64,000 nucleotides of DNA, taken from the NCBI GenBank assembly GCA_028751875.1, contig CM054140.1, forward strand, positions 30,988,663 through 31,052,662, written 5' to 3'. Each line of letters opens with the position of its first letter. The stretch's first letter is position 1. The stretch is from Rapana venosa (lineage: Eukaryota; Mollusca; Gastropoda; Neogastropoda; Muricidae). This document shows, piece by piece, positions 26,161 through 35,200 of this stretch. Below the pieces are notes generated by a model. It was not told the origin of the DNA. It did no database searches and saw nothing but the letters and a program-made list of their open reading frames with translations. A program made the position numbers and the translations under genes.

Positions 26161-29100
26161 TTTATAAATTTTATGTGTGTGTGTGAGAGAGAGAAACTTT
26201 GTCAATTTTATGTGGGTGTGTGTGAGAGAGAGAAGAGAGAGAGAGGAACTTGATCAATTTTGTGTGTGTGTGTGTGAGAAACTTTTTCAATTTTGTGTGT
26301 GTGTGTGTGTGCACGCGCTTTTTGAGATATCTGTGTGTTTAATTTCTTCTCCCTGTTTTCCAGAAAGTCCTCTTGTTTGTCTGTCGCAGTTTGTGATGTG
26401 CTGTTTAGATATCCATGCTGTTGAAAAGTGACCCGTTAACTAGACAGTGATGATGTAGACAAAGTGATGAGACGAGCTTTTCATTCTGTAGCTTTTTCTC
26501 TTCTGTTTTTCAAGTTTAAGATTTGTTTGGCTTTTTGTCTTTTTTGATTGTTTTTTGTTGTTTTTTTGTTTGGGGGGGGGGGAGATGAGGAAGTCTTTTT
26601 ATGTGTAAGTAGCCTAACACTTGATTTTTTTTTGTTTTTGTTTGGTTTCACTGTTTTTGTTGTCAGATGTAAAAATTCAAAATAAAGCGGGTTGGCAGAC
26701 TTCTACAGCATGAATTTGTCTCAAGAATTAACAACATAATAATGATGATGATATTCATATGCATGCCTGTTCCCCCCCCCCTCAATTTCATGTTTGAGGA
26801 AGGCTGTGTTTTTGCTCAAGATTAGTTTGGGATCCACTGAAATGGTGTCTTCCTAAACTGCTGCTAAACTGATTTGTGAACGAGGTGTGAACTAATATGT
26901 GAGAATGACGGTGACTTGTGTGGAATGCAGGCGGTGAGTCAGGGGGTGGCCATCACCATGGCCCGGTACCTGGACAAGGAGGAACACCTGCTGCCGCAGC
27001 CCAGGTGTGTTCACCTGTCTTGTCTTCTGCTTACCTTTTCACACTATCCCTACGTTAGGGGAGAGAACCCCTCTTTGCCAGTACACGTGCACTGTGCGCA
27101 TTTGTGTGTTTCTGTAACCCAGTAGTGGGTGATACAGAGGGAAGGGTTAGTAGATGGTTGGTTACCCTGTAGTGAGTTACCTGTAGGGAAAAGGTTGAAA
27201 GATTGTATCCAGCTGAATGTGTTTAGTGGTGGTGTCTGTGCGTGCATGTGTGTGTGTGCTTGCGTGCATGTATGTGTATGTGTGTGTGATATATATATAT
27301 ATCTCTCTCTATCACAGCATGCAAATCCAACATCACTCAGTCAAGAGTGCTAAATTTAGCTACCCCTTCTTTTGACCAAGTTCAAGTGTGGTCAGTTCCT
27401 GCTATAACTAGCACCAGCTGGGCTGGGCTGGGAGGGAAAGGAGAGGAGCAGAAAGCAGCTGAAGGCAGGGGGAACTGATAGCTGGGCTATGTCTGTTCAA
27501 ATTCATATCTGTAAGGCTGCAAGGATTTTTTTTGTAGGGGGGAGGTTGGCAAGTAAGCTGCCATGTTTTTTTTCTCTTTGTGTCTTTCTTTCTCCTGTTG
27601 TCTGTCTCTCTTTCTCTCTTTTTTTTTTATAACTGTTAGACATATTTTTTTACCATTCAGTTTGTGTTCAGTTGTCATTTTACCGTTCAGTTTGTATTTC
27701 AGTTGTCGCAAATAATTTTTTTATTGCTATTAGAATTTAGCATGTGAGATCACAGATGTTTACAATCAAGCGGTGACTTTGTTGTTGTTGTTGTTTGTTT
27801 TCTTCACCCTTGTTTTCCCCAACACTTTTGTATGTTGTTGTTGTTGCTGCTTTCAGTATTCGGTTGGCTGTGAGCGCCCATCTGAGCTCAGAGGAGATGG
27901 ACAGATCGATGTCCGTGATCAAGACTGCCTTTGACACTGTGCTGCACTGCAACAACACAGGGTGAGTGTTCAGCTTGGAAATGCATGGTGTCCTAGCAGG
28001 TGTAATGCAGCAGGTGTAAAAGGTCACCGAAGAATAGCAAGTGTGGTCTGAATATTCATACAGGTCTCTGGTTTCAGACCGTTGTTGTAATTTAACTTGT
28101 ATAGTGTGCTGTTTGGTGTGTGTATGTTGGGGGAAGGGGGGATAATAATAATAATGAATGCAACTTATATAGCGCTATATCTTGCAAAGACAAATCAAAG
28201 TGTATGGATTCAGTCTAATCTTACACAGTCATGCAACCAATGACGAGCAATCAATAGTTTAAACAAACAGATATTACAAACATGGTACGCTGCAGACCAA
28301 ATCTATGAAATAAAATTTCATTAGTCAAATGTTTTTCAAAAGCACACACACACACACACGCACAGGTCATATACTTTAGTCGGGTGATAGGACATAGGTT
28401 AGTGAAGGTGGGATAGTTCTGATATGAAACGGGAGGGGAAAATCTTAGGTTTGAAATAAATAAGTCTTGAGGCTGGATTTAAGGTGTGTGTGGAGAAGGG
28501 TGGTTGGCGTTTTTTTATTATTATTATTACATTGTATTGATAAAAAAAAAATTGAAGGCAGTGCCCCAACAGCTCCTCAAGGGGTTAAGAGACAGGACAA
28601 GTAAGTCAGTGGTCTACTGACTGTTGATGCGAGATGCTAGAGTATGGGGATCAGTCCTCCACAGAGCTGTGGCTTATGAATAGAGGAAGGGTAGGCAAGG
28701 GTGAATAGATGTAGAGGCCGGCTTTGAAAAAACTTTTTATTTTGTGTCCAATGGAGGTAATGTAACAACAGCAGTCCTTTTTGCAGCAGTAACTGTGTTT
28801 TGTTGTGGGGGGTGGGGGTGGTTGTATTTTTGTTTTTTTGTTGTTGGGTGGGTTTGTGTTTGTTGTTGGGTGGGGTTTTTTTTTGGGGGGGGGGTTTAGT
28901 ATGGGGGAATCAAAATCTTTTTTATGATTCTGGTTGAATAAGAGTTGCAAGGTTAAACAAAAAAAAATAGAGGAAGGAAAAGAAATATAGAAACAAACAA
29001 AAATATAATGGTCTTGTTACAAATTTCAAATTTCCTCGCAAGTAAACACATTTTATTGTGGTCAGTGTTCATCACATTTTCCTTTTTTCTTATAGTGGCA

Positions 29101-29442
29101 AGAAAAATAAGGAAAATAGATAGAAACCGTTGATCACAGCTGTTTTCCAGTGTCTACTGTCTCTCAGATTTACATTTGGTGGGGTAGTCACGATTTTATG
29201 ATTTCATCTGCTTACTTGGCGGGAACTTACTGGGAGCTGGAAGCCTGCACACTCTGAACTGTCGTCTTTATGACCGCATAGTCTTCCATAAAAGCTGGAA
29301 AACCCCTGGCACTAATTGGCTCGCTGCTGCAGGATGGAGGGTTTAATGATCAGTGGTTGTGCTTGACAGACATGGAGGTGATGGAGACTGCACCCTGCCA
29401 GCAGTGAACGTGCCTGCGAGTTCCTCCCACCTGCTAGGGTGA
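15105..29442 (+). CDS. SPTLC1: Serine palmitoyltransferase subunit 1 (LCB1), 15 exons seen
   Basis: SPTLC1 pairs with the catalytic SPTLC2/3 subunit in the ER membrane to condense serine with a fatty acyl-CoA, the first step of sphingolipid synthesis. Exons: 15105-15208, 15660-15763, 16675-16768, 17688-17760, 18452-18584, 19724-19853, 20885-20974, 21668-21775, 22560-22655, 23199-23295, 24571-24625, 25555-25665, 26931-27004, 27857-27961, 29370-29442. Phases agree at every junction except around the 25555 exon. Diagnostic segments include [30 protein letters not shown] (this Cys corresponds to human Cys133, altered in sensory neuropathy), [49 protein letters not shown] and [16 protein letters not shown]. 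Like other LCB1 proteins it shows no PLP-binding lysine motif. About 480 residues are visible, against 473 in human. The first exon and about 15 residues between 25665 and 26931 were not found. A frameshift near 15147 and frame trouble at 25555 suggest indels. The identification is secure. Confidence 0.93.
15765..15968 (+). repeat. 28-bp minisatellite starting one base past an SPTLC1 splice donor
   Basis: Seven full 28-bp units start at 15765, 15793, 15821, 15849, 15877, 15905 and 15933, with a partial eighth at 15961. The unit begins TCAGTGTCCACAGCACTT. Units 1 and 4 have GGGCCC where the others have AGGCCC. The first unit overlaps the GTCAGT donor of the exon ending at 15763. Confidence 0.95.
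16505..16654 (+). repeat. 21-bp minisatellite just before an SPTLC1 acceptor
   Basis: About six or seven units of roughly 21 bp (GTGCATGATGAACATTGTGTT) with minor variation. The array ends about 20 bp before the exon starting at 16675. The open frames on both strands here are repeat artefacts fused to the real exon. Confidence 0.9.
16985..17338 (-). mobile_element. tRNA-headed SINE, full length (type A), in an SPTLC1 intron
   Basis: On the minus strand the head starts at about 17338. It has GCCTAGTGGTTAGAACATTG (A-box side), an anticodon-arm-like inverted segment ATTGCGCTCGCAAT, and the intact B box GGTTCGATTCC within a CGGG/CCCG arm. The body follows, with the complements of AGTCTCATCCGACAGAC and GGCCTACTCTTACG. 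The 3' end is the complement of GAGGATAATGGAATAAGC, followed by an ATTT-repeat tail. The well-kept Pol III boxes suggest a fairly young copy. Confidence 0.92.
17922..18165 (-). mobile_element. Truncated LINE/SINE 3' end beside a (GA)n array
   Basis: A (GA)n array at 17918-17946 is followed at 17955 by GTCAAAGTCAAAGG and TTTATTTTCAGATGG. On the minus strand this is a 3' end carrying AATAAA and finishing in a duplicated TTTGAC. The same end occurs at 54710. Further right, the motif ATGCATACATAGAATTTT occurs twice (about 18057 and 18133), a small internal duplication. Confidence 0.65.
20010..20312 (-). mobile_element. Chimeric SINE: tRNA-like head joined to a 5S rRNA-like segment
   Basis: Read on the minus strand from about 20300, the element begins GGGACGGGATAGCTCAGTGG, a tRNA-type A-box region, then TCGGAGCACTCGC. 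Next comes AAGTTAAGCAGCGTC ... AGTTACCAG, then TTGGATGGGTGACCG. By eye this matches about 36 of 45 positions of the middle part of metazoan 5S rRNA, including its internal promoter. After it come CAGCTGTAAATGGGTACC, CCTCTTTAGGGTCAGGGAA and GGTAAAGCAGCGAGGG. Only one copy is in the window. It lies between SPTLC1 exons, in the antisense direction. Confidence 0.75.
20575..20690 (-). mobile_element. B-type SINE 3' module in an SPTLC1 intron
   Basis: CCTTGGCTAGAGCTCCGAGG through ATGAAGGTAGCCGCATTCCG matches the copies at 8927, 35840, 42455, 44697 and 56630. A T-run lies at its left, which is the 3' side on the minus strand. Confidence 0.75.
22973..23170. repeat. Diverged tandem duplicate in an SPTLC1 intron
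   Basis: Two diverged units of roughly 110-120 bp share the sequence AGGTCAAGGCAGA, preceded by a GGAGACTGGGTCT-like and GGGGACCTGGTCT-like stretch and followed by a CCTGTTAAGACAAGAA-like segment. Confidence 0.6.
25207..25268. repeat. (GA)n microsatellite
   Basis: About 30 GA units with one interruption, in an SPTLC1 intron. Confidence 0.95.
25395..25437. repeat. T-run joined to a 21-base G run
   Basis: About 19 T followed by about 21 G, one example of the T-run to G-run junctions repeated across the window. Confidence 0.9.
25555..25665 (+). CDS. SPTLC1: SPTLC1 exon with internal frame conflict
   Basis: After CTTGCAG, the phase inherited from the exon ending at 24625 gives D-M-E-G-V-E-V-R. 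This fits the G-L-K-V-V segment of the family. The family's A-F-H-L-Q-L-E-E-S-T-G segment appears later in the exon in a different frame, as [12 protein letters not shown]. Either the exon carries an indel, or the true acceptor is the internal TATGCAG at 25576-25582. That acceptor would restore phase but give about four extra residues. The donor is GTCAGG at 25666. Confidence 0.65.
25780..26312 (+). repeat. Microsatellite-interspersed array with a 16-base core, ~15 copies
   Basis: The core AAACTTTATCAATTTT recurs about 15 times, with variants, separated by TG tracts and GA tracts of variable length. The spacers vary from about 20 to 50 bases, so this is not a simple minisatellite. It lies in the SPTLC1 intron that should hold the missing exon. 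Confidence 0.9.
27330..27486 (+). repeat. Dispersed ~160-bp repeat, copy 1
   Basis: From AATCCAACATCACTCAGTCA to CAGCTGAAGGCAG and GATAGCTG, this matches 43808-43970 in the same orientation, with diverged positions. Shared blocks include AGAGTGCTAAATT, AAGTGTGGTCAG and GCACCAGCTGG. It lies in an SPTLC1 intron. Confidence 0.75.
28139..28345. repeat. (AAT)n plus TATATAGCGCTATATCTTG repeat, copy 1
   Basis: An ATAATAATAATGAATGC start leads into TATATAGCGCTATATCTTG and a further homologous stretch. The short core recurs at 34204, 36185 and 53405. It lies in the last SPTLC1 intron. Confidence 0.7.
29370..29442 (+). CDS. SPTLC1: Probable last coding exon of SPTLC1
   Basis: The exon ending at 27961 leaves in phase 2. 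GCTTGACAG at 29361-29369 starts a phase-compatible frame that reads [14 protein letters not shown], then PASSHLLG, then stop. This tail does not resemble the family. If the donor at 27962 is not used, the frame instead stops at once (codons T-G-stop), ending the protein near the human C-terminus. The choice of end is therefore unsettled. Confidence 0.5.
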
Positions 29443-31870
29443 GGAACGACTCGGGAGGAAAGGTCAGCTGTTCATCAGACAGCTGTGAAGAAGAGTGACA
29501 GCCCGCCTTCATTCCAGCCACTCAGTATTTCTCCATGGTTTTGTGCTCTACCTGCCCTGATGCTGAAGTGTGTGTGTGTGTGTGTTGACTGTTCATGGTT
29601 TCTTTAAACGCTGAGTGATACATGTCTGAAAGACAGCTGAGTCTGTAAATAATGTGTCAAATCTTAACTTTATTTATCTTTTCCGTTGTTGTTTATTGTA
29701 TGCTTTCAATGATCAAAATCTGCCTTTATATTATTGCTTATTTTGCTTTTTTTTTTCTTTCATCATAATTCGGTATGATCAGTTTGAGAAATGTGTGACT
29801 ATGCAGCTAATTGTATTATTCATGTTGTGTATAATGTTATGTTTGATCACAGTATATGATTTGTTCATATCACTGGTTGAATGCGAGCCTACAAGAAAGA
29901 GATTATTATGATTTTGAATTCTAGTGCGTGTGGTTCGTTTTGATAAAATCATGTACTATTTGTTACAAATCAAAAGTAAGAAAATTCATATCTACTAACA
30001 GGATCAGGTATAACCAACCACTGACAGATTTTGTTTTTCTCCTATGTTGACATCTCCAACAACAACAAAAAGAGAGAGAAAAAAGACTGTTGAGTTGTTG
30101 GTTTTTTTAAATGTGACTAAATTGGAGAATGTACATGTTGGATGGGACATGGTGTGTTACTAAGGCAGTACAGTTGATTGTGGTAAAAGGCGTGCAGTTC
30201 GGCAGTGTTCTCCTGACAAGAATTTTCAGATTGGTGCCAGACTGACTGAAAATGAAGTTGATCAGAATGAAGTTTGGATCCATTCACAGCATGAGTAGGA
30301 CAAGTGGTTTCCATGATTCTATCACTTTCTCTGTGCGTGCGTGTGTGTGGTAATTAAGGAGGGGGGGGGGGGGGGGGGGCATTTGGTTTTTACCCTTGAA
30401 TTTTGTTGGTTTGTTGTTGGGATTCTTTGGTTGGTAGTTTTTAGGGAAGGGGAAATCAGAGGGGTTTTGTTTTTCTAGACACCTCACTTCACAGTTTTTG
30501 CTTCATTATTCATGACTCAAGATAAAAACAGGGCCTGTCAGTGATTTATCTGTTTGAGATTTTTTTCCCCCAATGATCCTATAACTTAGGCTGTGTTAGG
30601 AGAAACACCAGACTGTCATATGGTTTAGATCATGAGGCAAGGATGATGTATACATTAGATACATATTCAGTCATTCTGACCACACTGATTTATATTAGTT
30701 GAGTCTCGTCTTATCATACAGCTGCAAATTATAAGAGATGTGGGGGTTTTCCCTTAAAAGAATATTTGCTTGAAGCGTTAGAAGCTGTGTGAAGCAGTAG
30801 AGTTTTTTTGTCTGCCTTTTTTTTTCATTTCTTTTTTTGGTTTTTGTTTTGTTTAAACTTTATCAGACTGGAGAAGAAAACTTGATGTGCTTGTGAAAGT
30901 GTGATTGACAATAAGCTAGAACAAAAATGGACAGGTACATTTTATTCTTTCTGTCCTGGCTTTTCTGTGCTTTTTGTTGTAATCATCTACTGCTGAGGAG
31001 CTAGAGAGGTTTTTATACATTTTGATATTTATCATACAGAAAGCTTGTGTGTAAGAATGTTCTAAATATATTTCTTTCTAATTTTTTTTTTTTTTTTTTT
31101 TGGGGGGGGTGTTTTTGTTTAGCAAAATATGCTCAAATTTGTTAGTTTGAAAAACGGTGGAAAGTCTTCTTATCTGGGAATAAATGACTGTATGTGCAAG
31201 TAAAATATTTTTGTTATCTGATATCACAAAACCATTAAAAAAAATTTTTTTTTAAGCCAGCATGTAGCTCGCTTGGAAATGTAAGTTAAGGGAAGCACGT
31301 ATGCATATTGCCTCTCTTGTACTCATGGAATACTGAGTGAATAATTCTGGAAGGTAAAAACTAATAACTTTTTTTGAGCTTTTGGCTTAATCAAGTTTCA
31401 ATTACATGAATGAGAGAGAAAAAGAAAACAGTATTGTTCTGACTGACTTTGGAACATGGGAACCAAAGAAACTTTCTACATCAGTGGTTACCCTCAAGAA
31501 GATCTATGCCAGATTCCATGAGCACAAGATGAGTGACTGGACTTCCTTAGCTTCAAGAGGAGTAGTTTGAACACTGCACTTAATTTTTCAGGCAGTGTGT
31601 CAAGGGCACATTGAACCTGAGGGAGTCCATCCCTCTCCAGGCAGTATGCACACACACGTAAACGGTTTCTTACATGCTAAGGACAACAGTGAACTAGACT
31701 GCACAATATTTTCTTGAGTTTTAGGGTAAGAAGTGTTTCTTTGCAATAAATCTTTCAGAAATCTGTAGTCATCAAAACAAGTAAACAAATTTTAGACAAA
31801 TTCATTGGGGAAAAAAGAAATAATCATAAGATTCAAGAAAGGACAGACAAAAGTGTGTGCACTCAACGCA
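29443..31870. other. SPTLC1 3' UTR and short gap before PRPF38A
   Basis: No coding frame is recognised. AATAAA hexamers on the + strand at 31179-31184 and 31745-31750 are candidate polyadenylation signals for SPTLC1. A G run at about 30359-30379 and T/G-rich blocks are present. Confidence 0.5.
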
Positions 31871-31875
31871 ACTAT

Positions 31876-31881
31876 TTTATT
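31876..31881 (-). terminator. Candidate PRPF38A polyadenylation signal
   Basis: AATAAA on the minus strand, about 330 bases past the PRPF38A stop. It is the nearest good hexamer noted. Confidence 0.5.
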
Positions 31882-32209
31882 CACATGTTTATACATACAA
31901 AAATCTGGAGTCCAAAGACTGCTTCATGTCAAAAATGTAATATCCCATAAAAGAAATCATTCAAATCCAACCACTCAGCACATACATTCAAACATACATC
32001 CCCACTTCTTAAAAAAAAAGAAAAAAGGGTTTTATCCGTTTCACTACAACCCCATCTCCACCTCCGAACAGCTGCATTATCTTTGAACACAAAACCGAAA
32101 ACCCTTGCTTAAGAAACAGTTTTAAATAACTGTCCTTGACAAAACAGAACACAACTGTTTTTACGTGTACTGAAATCAGTCCACTCTTGCTAGAATCACT
32201 CCCCACATT

Positions 32210-35200
32210 TCATGGTCGTAGAGGTGCAAGTCCCAATCTGGCCCGCATTTCATTGGCTTCCCTGATTTCCATTTCTTCCCGATTTCGTCGACCGTGAGGA
32301 CGGTTGCGGTCCTTTTCTCTGTGGTGACCGCGATCCTTCTCTCTGTGTCGCCGCTCCCTCTCGCGCTCACGCTCGCGATCATGTCTGCTGTCGCGGTGAT
32401 CTCGGTGATGGTCTTTCTCTTCTGCATGTCTGTCACGATCACTCCTGCTCTTCTTGCTCTTCTTTTTCCTGCAATCGTTATTCCACTTATTTTATGAAAT
32501 GGAATGGAACTCCTTTTTTTTCTCTCGTAAAACTAAGAAAATACAAAGATCCTTACAAAAATCTAGTATTAATTATTAAAAAATGTCATCGGATCAGTCT
32601 AGCATAACAATGGAAAACAAGGCTTTAGACACACATTTCTTTGCCTTTTTTTGTTGTGTGTTATTGAACAGTCCTATTTCTTTTTGTCCTTTTTCCACTG
32701 ATTTTGTGTCACAGCCTGCTGGAATCCCAGTCATGATCTAGTTCACTCCACAGCTGTAAAATCAAGGCTGATCTACGTTATCTTTACTTGCAAATGATTC
32801 AGCCATGTGAACAAAGTTGACAAATTAACCCTAGTAGCGCTAAATAAACAGCAACAAGCCTCACTTCTATTGGCTGAATTAACATTGGCTAGCATTGTTT
32901 TGGAGCAGGGTGGGCTCAAACAACCCTTGATATTGATATATAAAACTGAATTAAATGTGTTAAGCTATAGATCACTGGAAAGAAGAGATAATATGCTTTT
33001 AAATGAGTATAATTTTATAACAGTGTGTAGTGTTTATGATTATGTAAAAAAAAATCCAAAAAAAAAAATCATGTTCGCACTACCGATCACTGTTCCACTG
33101 TCAGGGCCCCGGATCGATTTTAACACGATAAGCAAAGTTCTTGCGGTGCATAAATGTCATGATTAGGTAAACACTATTTCTTGACATTAGTTTTCAAAAA
33201 ATAAGGAGTTTGTATCGCTTTATCGGTCACCAAATACTCGGGAAAAGTTCAGCGACAGGATCGACGCCATCGCGACCGTCATGGCAGAATGTGCGAAGTG
33301 GTGGCTTTCTATGACAAAAATACAAAGATCGCTTGATTTCATGTGATGCAAAGTACTCAGCAGCATAGCGATTTGACTCAACAACAGTTATTTTGAAGCC
33401 TCGTTGCGTCAAAATAAAGTAAAACAATCTGTGACGTCGAAATCGCCGAGTAGCGAAAAAGTCCATCCAGCAAAACTAGCACTGCTCGATTCAGTCCGAT
33501 CGCGATCGATTTTTACCAAGTTTTTCAAAAATATTCCACAATCCTTACCTCATCGTCTCTCTCATTGTTTATTTCAACCAAATCCAGCCTCTAAAACTCC
33601 TCCTCACTGTCAATTTTGTAAAAAAGCTCGAAAAACGCTTGAAGAAATTCTAGTGCAAACGCTGGCCGCCATTTTTGTTGAAGACGATCTCGGCTGGTCC
33701 GAAAAAAAATTAAAATACACTCTTAACCAATCAGATTCTTCGTTGCTTGTGTGTGTCAAACGACCTTCACCCCTTTCTGCCGGTCTACAACGGCCTTAAC
33801 ATTCATTGGCTGACCTTTGAAAGCGAAAGTAAGCTTTCAACTATGACCACCCACGTCATCCCGGAATATTCCGGGATCCGCCACACAGCCTAGACCCGCC
33901 TTTACCGGAATATTCCGGGAACCGCGCCACTAGGGTTAAGTGCGGTTTTCTCCACACAAAAAGAGATGCTAAGCACTGCAACTAAATAAAATGTTCTTAC
34001 AATCGGTGTTGACTTTTTATGTTTTGGTCCTATGAGTCCAATGCAGACATGGTTTATTACACTGGTATGAAAGGTGTATACATATTTCTGTCATAGCCAA
34101 GTGACGATTCACACCCCCAAAATTCATAAATAGCATTAAAGGTACTTTTAAAAAAAACAACCAGCTTTACTTTTTTCCCCATTCAACATAAATTCACTCT
34201 TAATAATAATAATAATAATATATGGAATTTATAAAGCGCTGAATCTTGTAAAAAACACAAACAAATCGAAGCGCTTGAATTCACTCTTAGCCACATCTTT
34301 CAAGTTTGCTTCCATACATAATACCAACAATATTGGCTTTAATCTGCGTTTGATGCTGTCTGCACGAGTTTAACTCTGTGATTTTCCCCTCCAAGGCTGA
34401 GACGTAAAAACTATGTAGCTTACTTCACAGAGACCAGACAGTATAAAATGTGGTATAGCTTTGATATCTAACACAATACACAAGAAGGACACATAATTAA
34501 AAACTGACCTGTCATCTTCATCCTTGTGACGTTTTCCTCCTGCAAAATAAATACACTTATTTTTTTATTCTGTTAACAAAATTCAATATACCCATATGTA
34601 TACTAATCATACTTTGGCCATGAACCTGGTATAAGAATTCAAACATTCTGTTTTTAGGAAGATATATCATTCTCTCAACAAAGCTTGTGAGAAAATATTA
34701 CCAATGAATTGGTCAACCATTATATTATAAAAAGTACCCAAAGTAAATTTCATAGCAGCAGGCTGGTACTTTGATTCATAAAACCGAATGCTAGCCATCA
34801 AAGCACAACTACACTGAAGTAACAAGACTATGAATGTCAGATTTCAAAAAACAAACTTTGAAGATGATAACAGACTACAAATAGTTGGGTTTTTTAAGTA
34901 ATAGATAATGCTTTAGCTTTTAAAAAATCAAATCTACTTCCACAAAACAAAACAAAAGAAATGCTAAAATACCCATCAGTGGACAGATTTTACTTCTCAT
35001 TTGATGTTCATTCACTCTCAAATATGCTCAGTATTTTACAGTGTTGTAATTCAATTAGAAGATTAGCTAAAGTAAATGCTATGTGAGGTTGTAGCTGTGC
35101 ACACAATTATCACATTAAGATATAGACAGAGTTGGACATAAAGATTGCAAACACTGGTCATTGAACAAACAATGTACACTGAAAACACTGAACACTTCTA

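Noticed and set aside
25780..26312. Considered as a CRISPR-like array because of a constant core with variable spacers
   Set aside because: The spacers are only TG and GA microsatellite of varying length, and the host is an animal intron.
25740..26431. Overlapping frames with repeated [15 protein letters not shown] residues
   Set aside because: They translate the TG/GA-interspersed array and are not a repeat protein.
33404..33799. 131-codon frame inside the piggyBac-like element, considered as transposase
   Set aside because: It lacks the acidic catalytic pattern and shows no convincing Cys-rich C-terminal domain of piggyBac transposases.
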